This document shows, in pieces, positions 58,519 through 64,000 of a stretch of 64,000 nucleotides of DNA. This stretch comes from Halocafeteria seosinensis (lineage: Eukaryota; Sar; Bigyra; Bicosoecida). The position numbers were made by a program, and so were the translations under genes. The notes below the pieces were generated by a model. It was not told where the DNA came from, searched no databases, and saw only the letters and a program-made list of their open reading frames with translations. The first letter of the stretch is position 1; each line of letters starts with the position of its first letter. The stretch covers positions 1 to 64,000 of the forward strand of contig LVLI01000233.1 in assembly GCA_001687465.1 (NCBI GenBank), in the 5' to 3' direction.

Positions 58519-60287
58519 ATGAAGACACATGGAGGAGTAGAGTGCCCACTCAGGACAACAGAGAGAAGTGAATCAAGGCACCGCTGGATGCTGGATCCAG
58601 CATCCAATTTAAACAGTCTCTCGCGTGATGCTTGGGACCAAGACTCCTTGCCAAGCATTAGTGGCGTCTCGGAGGAAGAGAGTTTTGTAAGCGGCTCCAG
58701 CATAAGTAGTCATCCTGAAGAGCAATACAAATCCAGGCAACATATTGAAAACAATCGCTCCGGACCAAACCATGCTTTCAACCAGACACTTTCCTCGACT
58801 TCCACGGCCACCATGCAGCACGCCTTGGCTAATGATAGCTCCAGTTCGTCGCTGCTGGTGAGACCACCCTTGCCGGATGGCGTTGAACTACAGAGAAGTT
58901 CCAGAAAGACTGATGGGCTGACACTCCGCCGAAGGCAAGCAATAGATAGACGCTACAAGAGATTGTCCACTCCCGATGAAGTAACTGCCAAGAGTTCGAT
59001 TGCCAAGAGTCTTGCTTCGTCGTTGAGAGGTCTAGATATCGCCAAGGAGTATGGTCGTTCCTATAAGGTACTTGCGAAGGAATTTCTTGAAAGTGTTTTC
59101 GAGTCTGTAGAGGCACTCCAAGAGGGAGAATCACTACGTAGCACTAAATTTGATGGAGATACCCTAACACGAATTGTCGGCCCTGAGTACTTCCAGAAAC
59201 GACTTACAGGCTTAGCTCCTTCGAAGTACACCAAAATCCAACCGGAGAACCACTCGCCTGAGAAAATAATCGCTCAATGCGGGTACGTGCACTGTTTTGT
59301 TGGATTCCTAAGAGTCATACACTATTGTGTATTACTAGCCTGCAGGCATTTGATTGATGTTACCATTCCTGAACTCGCTCGGAACACCGGTTACGGTCGT
59401 CGTCAATTGTTCCAATTCTTTATTCAGTTTAAAGCCTTAGTTGCCATTTCAGCAACTCCACACGGTATTGGTGAGTCCTATAACGTAATCATCAAGAGCG
59501 GTGACTGTCTGGTAATTTCTGGGTGTGAGTGCAGATAAACTCACGTTTCGCAAAGCCATTCCGTTACTCATGCTGGAAGACAAACTTTTCGCTGATAGAG
59601 TGTTCGAGGCTCTGGATGCAGACGGCTCTGAAATCATCGAGTGGGATGAATTCATAGAAGCAATGTCAAAACTGGAGAAAGGAAGCCGTGAAGAGCGAGC
59701 GGCGTTTCTGTTTTCAGTATATGATCAGGATAGCGGCGGGAGCATTGACACGGAAGAAGTCAAAGAATTTTTCCGTTCCTCGTTACGAGCGTCTTCCACT
59801 GAAGACGACACAACCGAAGAAGTAAGGATTCTTATTAGGATATGATAGTAGCTTGGGCGCAACCATAGTGGTAACCATGCATCGTGGTGCAGTTGACATC
59901 GTATCTTGTGGGACGTGTATTCGATAGTATCACTACTGGAGACGAGATCGAACTCGATGACCTACAACGATACATTAAAGCAAAACAAGTAAGTTGTCGA
60001 TCTGGACCTCAGTACAACAGTACCAAAACGTTGGTTTATGCGCTCAACAGGATGAAGACATCTACGCTGTTTTCGGAAGGAGCATGACCTCCTCGGACAG
60101 ACTGTACGATTTAGCTCTGGAAGCCTCATATAATGCATCCTCTAAACCTCGCTCACAGTGGAAGGTCGATGGTGTCAAGCACAAACTCTCGAAGTTGCAA
60201 AAGCAGCGTCTCGAAAGGCTGTACCGAACAAGAGGTAAAACTTCTCACACTGTAGAACCTCTCAATACTTCCAGCAATTCGTCATGA
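58519..60287 (+). CDS. EF-hand calcium-binding protein with long N-terminal tail
   Basis: Five exons (58519-59282, 59346-59470, 59535-59821, 59893-59988, 60051-60287) give exactly 502 residues. The first half is Ser-rich and probably disordered. The central helical part contains HLIDVTIPELARNTGYG and GYGRRQLFQFF. Two EF-hands follow, DADGSEIIEWDEF (canonical 12-residue loop) and DQDSGGSIDTEEV, near residues 320-380, in a stretch that resembles calcineurin-B-like or NADPH-oxidase-type regulators. A third, degenerate helix-loop-helix and a basic tail end the protein. The true start may be upstream (see 57982-58518). Target unknown. Confidence 0.8.
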
Positions 60288-60570
60288 TAACGCTTCCGAA
60301 GCAATATAGTACTCCTTATCCGTTAATCGGAGGGACATGGACTCTTCTTCCAGATAGGCAATGGGTGCCCACACAAAATATCCGCTGCAGCCGAATACAA
60401 ATTGTATGGGATCTGGATATGATGGAAGCCACCCGTTTCACATACCTCACACCTGCCAGCAAGTGTGCATCCATGGGATATGGTTGGCTTTTGTAAGCCT
60501 TTTCCTGAAACAAAGAGTATGCACAACGGCAGTAAAACGATTAGTAGTAGCCTACAGCGGCGGAAATCTC
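60288..60570. other. Gap between two convergent 3' ends
   Basis: About 283 bases between the EF-hand and phospholipase D stop codons. The plus-strand frame is open for 70 codons in part of it, but no family or splice sites support a gene. Confidence 0.4.
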
Positions 60571-63500
60571 TTAACGTACCAAGTCATTTTGGATCTTGTA
60601 TTCATCTCTGGGTGTGTCGCTGAAGACATGCTCCAAAATACGGGAATTTGTTTTTGCAGTATTCACAAGAATGCCATGATAGACACTTGATGCGACCGGA
60701 TCCTGAAGAACCTCATCCTTGGAACGGACGGAAGCTGAACGTACGTCCACATATCGAGATGACTCCTCAGCTGCGTAGTAGGATTTCGTCAACTCGTCAG
60801 AATCGCATGCAAAGCCAAGGAATTCTCTCCATAACCTTAGTCGCAGCATTTGGACGGCACGTGTGACGTAGTAAGTCTTTCCGTTCATCACGCTTTCGCA
60901 TATATCATCCCTTGATTGAATATCAGTACCGGGAAGAGGTTGAGCCCTCCCAGGAATAAGCACTTCACTAGATATCACACTTCCCATTTCACTATCGCGG
61001 TCGCCGCCAAATGAGCGATCATTTATATTGGCAGAGGATACTATTGCAGAGCGGTCATCCACTATCATCAGTTTACTATGAATGAAAACTTGATCGGACT
61101 GTAGTAGGTTCTGTGTAAACTCATACGTCCGCGTCATAAGGAAGCAAACATAGTCAGTTAGATCAACTTGGGGGAACTCCTCCACCAGTCGGCCTAACAG
61201 CGAGTACTTGCCTCTCCATAGCGTTCGGTGTTCATAATTTACTATCGTTCTCCATTTTCCACCTTCCTCTTCGGGAAACGGAAGAACCACAATAACTCGA
61301 AACGTCTCTTGGAGTTTTATGGCCCTTCGGAGCCTTTGCCAGATGGCGAGGAACACGCGATTAGAAATGCCCGCGCATAAACTGGATACAACGTACTGAT
61401 TCTCTACATATATGTAGTACTCTGCAGTGTCGATGAGTCTTAAATACTCTCCATATATTTCCTGCCGCTTCACCGCAGAACCACTCCACGGGCCCCACGA
61501 AGTTAGCATTCTACTTGCGGCTCTTGGAAGCTTCGACAATAAGCGGTTGTACGGTGCATTTGCGTCCGTGGCAGATTCCCGGTTTTGATGAACTCGGTCG
61601 TCTCCCTCCTCACTAGGAGGATGCGATAAATTGCTCTCAACAGAAGTCATTGCAGAAGCACCAGGTGCATTTCTAGGTACTTCAATCTCTTGGGTATGGG
61701 AAGAGGCACATGGGCCCGTCGGCACTTTGATGTAGACAGTGTCGGATGTATCATCCGATTCAGAAGTCTCGGACCGCATCCGAAAATGGTCTTCTTGGAT
61801 TCTAGGCGATAATGTAGGCGAAGTCGACATTGTCGTACCCTGCAGTCGTATTTCTCCTGCTTCAGAAGTAGATAGCACACTCGCAACCCTTTGCGCAATT
61901 TCGGGGACGCTATAGTCCGGATCCTCGCTAACACAGGAGCTATTCACTGCCGTTTCTGAGTATGCCAGTTTTTGCGGAGTAGTTGATTCAACGGAATCGG
62001 AATCAAAAGATTCTCTGCTGCTGCCGGTCTCTGTTAATTCAGTCACTAGCTCACGCTTCTCTTTGGCTTCATTCCTGGCGCGAAGACGTGCCCAGGCCAC
62101 CGAAAAACGAAACAAACCAGCAAGACGGTTTTTGGGCTGCGTTTCCTTCTTGATGATTACATCAATTGAGCTGCTACCCGCTGCTGCAGCTTGACGCGGA
62201 TTTCTGTCAGGGGTATTATTGCCGTCTGCCTCAGATGGCAGACTAAGTGCGGTGGGTAGCTGTCGGTTGTCTCTGGGAAACTCTGTTGCATGCCCACTTC
62301 CGGCAACAAACGTGGTCTCAACGCCCTCCGCTTTTGGTCCTTCATTTCGTCTCTTTTCTGGTATGTTCTCAGAAAAAAGTACAGGTTTAGAGAGAAAACC
62401 AATAGAAAAACTGTGGTAGGTCAATCGTGGTTTCGTAATGTCTACTTCTGCTGGTGCCCGCAAAATGCGCTCTGTACTTTGAGCATTTTCTTGCAGAGTT
62501 TTGCCCCTCGATGAACCCTTAGGGAAAACATGTTGCTCACGAGGCAGTATTACCGATTGGCCGTTCTCCAAGTTCTGTATCCCATGGGGATGCCAAAGGA
62601 ACGCCCTCGGGATGCCGAGGCTTGCTGAGGGGTTAATGTTGTTGCGCCATGACAATCTAAATTGCTTTACCTGTAGTTTTTGCTCTACATTACTTAGTTC
62701 TGGAAGGCTTCGAAGACGAAGTTTTACATGATGTGATTTCCGATGATGGTTCCAACGGAGCACAAATGAGCGTGCGATGTCGAATCCTGCCCTGCCCGTT
62801 ACTAGAAATTGGACATCATGATGAGGCTCTCTAGGGTATCTCCGTCTATCTACCACATCTTGATACGGTTCGTTGACGCAGTCTTCTTCCGCCTGACTGT
62901 ACGGAGACTTGTAATCTAGCCCGACCCATGTACTGGAATCCTCGTCGAAGAGCCGATGCTTCCAGTTGTCCCAGCGCCCGATTAAGATATCAATACCTCC
63001 GATCATGGCCAATCGCTGGTCGACAACGCAGAATTTCTGATGGTGACTCCACTTAATGCTGTCGGTGGGGGTGTTTCCAACAAAGTGCTGAAGCTCTGGG
63101 TGGGTAATGAGCTGCAAGGAGGAGCGTTATGAAAACGATACAGCATAACACAAAAGCAATTACGAAAGCGAAATCTAAACCCACATGAATGTTCCTATGA
63201 TACTTTCGCATTCTCTTGTTGAAAACTGAACCCGGATAAATAGCATCTCTTAAGAATCCTACCTCAGACCACAGCAGAATATATACATGAACGCCTTCCG
63301 CGGCCTTGGAGATTAGCAAAGAGTCCAACCTGCACACAGACAAGTGTTGTCATACAGAACCCTACGGACGCATCTTAGCAACTTTGCAACGAACCTATCC
63401 CGTAAAGGATTCCGTCGTAAGTAGAAAAAATCAGAGAAAAACCATCCACTGATGAAGATGTCGTACTGAGCTTTACGGAAGAGATCCACAACAAAGTCAA

Positions 63501-63966
63501 AGTAAGCTTCTCCGTCAACTAATGGACAGACGGGCACATGGGGAGACCACGGTTGTGCAGGCAAGTACGGATTGTGTAGTCGGGAATCACCACTATATTC
63601 GTCGATATTGAAATGAGTCCAAATATTCTCAAACTGGGGGATATTCTCTCGATGTATGGTGAAAGTCTTGTCATCGTCGTCGTTGTCTCCTTCCAGTTCC
63701 AAAGAAAACCCCTGAGTCCCCTGACACGTCTGTTCCAGCAGCGCTCCGTATTGCGCTTGACGGTATTGGAACTCTATCTGGCTGTACAATTGAAAGCATT
63801 CCACGGGACTAGGACTAATCCCGGGATATTCCTCGTGTCCTTTTAGATCTTCAGTCGGAGATTCCACATGACTCTTCATTTCAGACTCTTCCTCTGACCA
63901 CGTGACGAAGCCTGTAAACAGACAGTATCCAGGAAACGAGGATTCCTGAGACGAAGAGGATGCCAT
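60571..63966 (-). CDS. Phospholipase D
   Basis: Three exons (63966-63395, 63329-63185, 63111-60571) give about 1,085 residues from the internal ATG at 63966; an ATG at 63993 would add nine residues. It hydrolyses phosphatidylcholine to phosphatidic acid in the family. The first HKD motif is HHQKFCVVD (H263) and the second is HSKLMIVDD (H917), with the GSAN-like SSANINDRSFGGDRDSE after it. The residues between are about 650, with a long Ser/Glu/Pro-rich insertion (about residues 320-720). The conserved LLWSEVGFLRD...HRNIH segment lies before the first motif. No PX or PH domain is visible at the N terminus, though it may begin outside the window. Exon 2 spans FVAKL-type splice choice resolved by phase. 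Confidence 0.92.
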
Positions 63967-64000
63967 AGAAAAAAAAGAACTCAGATCACACATGGGCCTA

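Overview
The window is nuclear DNA of a single-celled eukaryote that probably has, or recently had, a cilium and a centriole. Introns are short (mostly about 50 to 110 bases) and start with GTAAGT, GTACGT or GTATGT. The genetic code is standard, the genes are packed closely on both strands, and all four core histone genes lack introns. The gene content is broad eukaryotic core plus centriole and cilium proteins: an SFI1-type repeat protein, a CCP5-type tubulin carboxypeptidase, kinesin, a CCDC17-like protein and NUF2. TOM22 has an animal/fungal style tail. The window gives no safe lineage; an algal or flagellate protist is an inference. No transposon, phage or CRISPR sequence was seen.

Layout. 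0.4-9 kb: tRNA-Leu(UAA), the kinetochore gene NUF2, a KDM6-like JmjC demethylase and a WD40 protein whose end overlaps the end of the next gene. 8.6-13 kb: a 13-exon CCDC17-like gene. 13.4-25.3 kb: MPDU1-like protein, six-domain villin, SNIP1-like FHA protein, prefoldin 3, TOM22-like receptor, COPI-associated (TVP15-like) membrane protein and a four-EF-hand protein. 25.6-36.7 kb: the NatC subunit NAA35, LSM5 and an approximately 2,000-residue SFI1-like protein. 37.7-43.2 kb: an ankyrin-BTB protein, an unresolved spliced gene and a repeat-containing basic protein. 43.5-46.2 kb: histones H4, H3, H2A and H2B as two divergent pairs, each followed by the same unusual hairpin. 46.7-54.2 kb: an unknown protein, a kinesin, a 95-residue protein and a dual-specificity phosphatase. 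54.7-64 kb: CCP5-like carboxypeptidase, an EF-hand protein and phospholipase D.

The most unusual gene is the kinesin (52597 to 47426, minus strand). A 676-residue non-motor region is joined by a canonical intron, in phase, to the motor domain. The splice falls inside the first motor beta strand, and no start codon lies between the two parts, so a single approximately 1,655-residue protein is the simplest reading.

Exon boundaries were worked out by hand from splice consensus, reading-frame phase and family similarity. No database search was possible, so names rest on recognised motifs and conserved segments.
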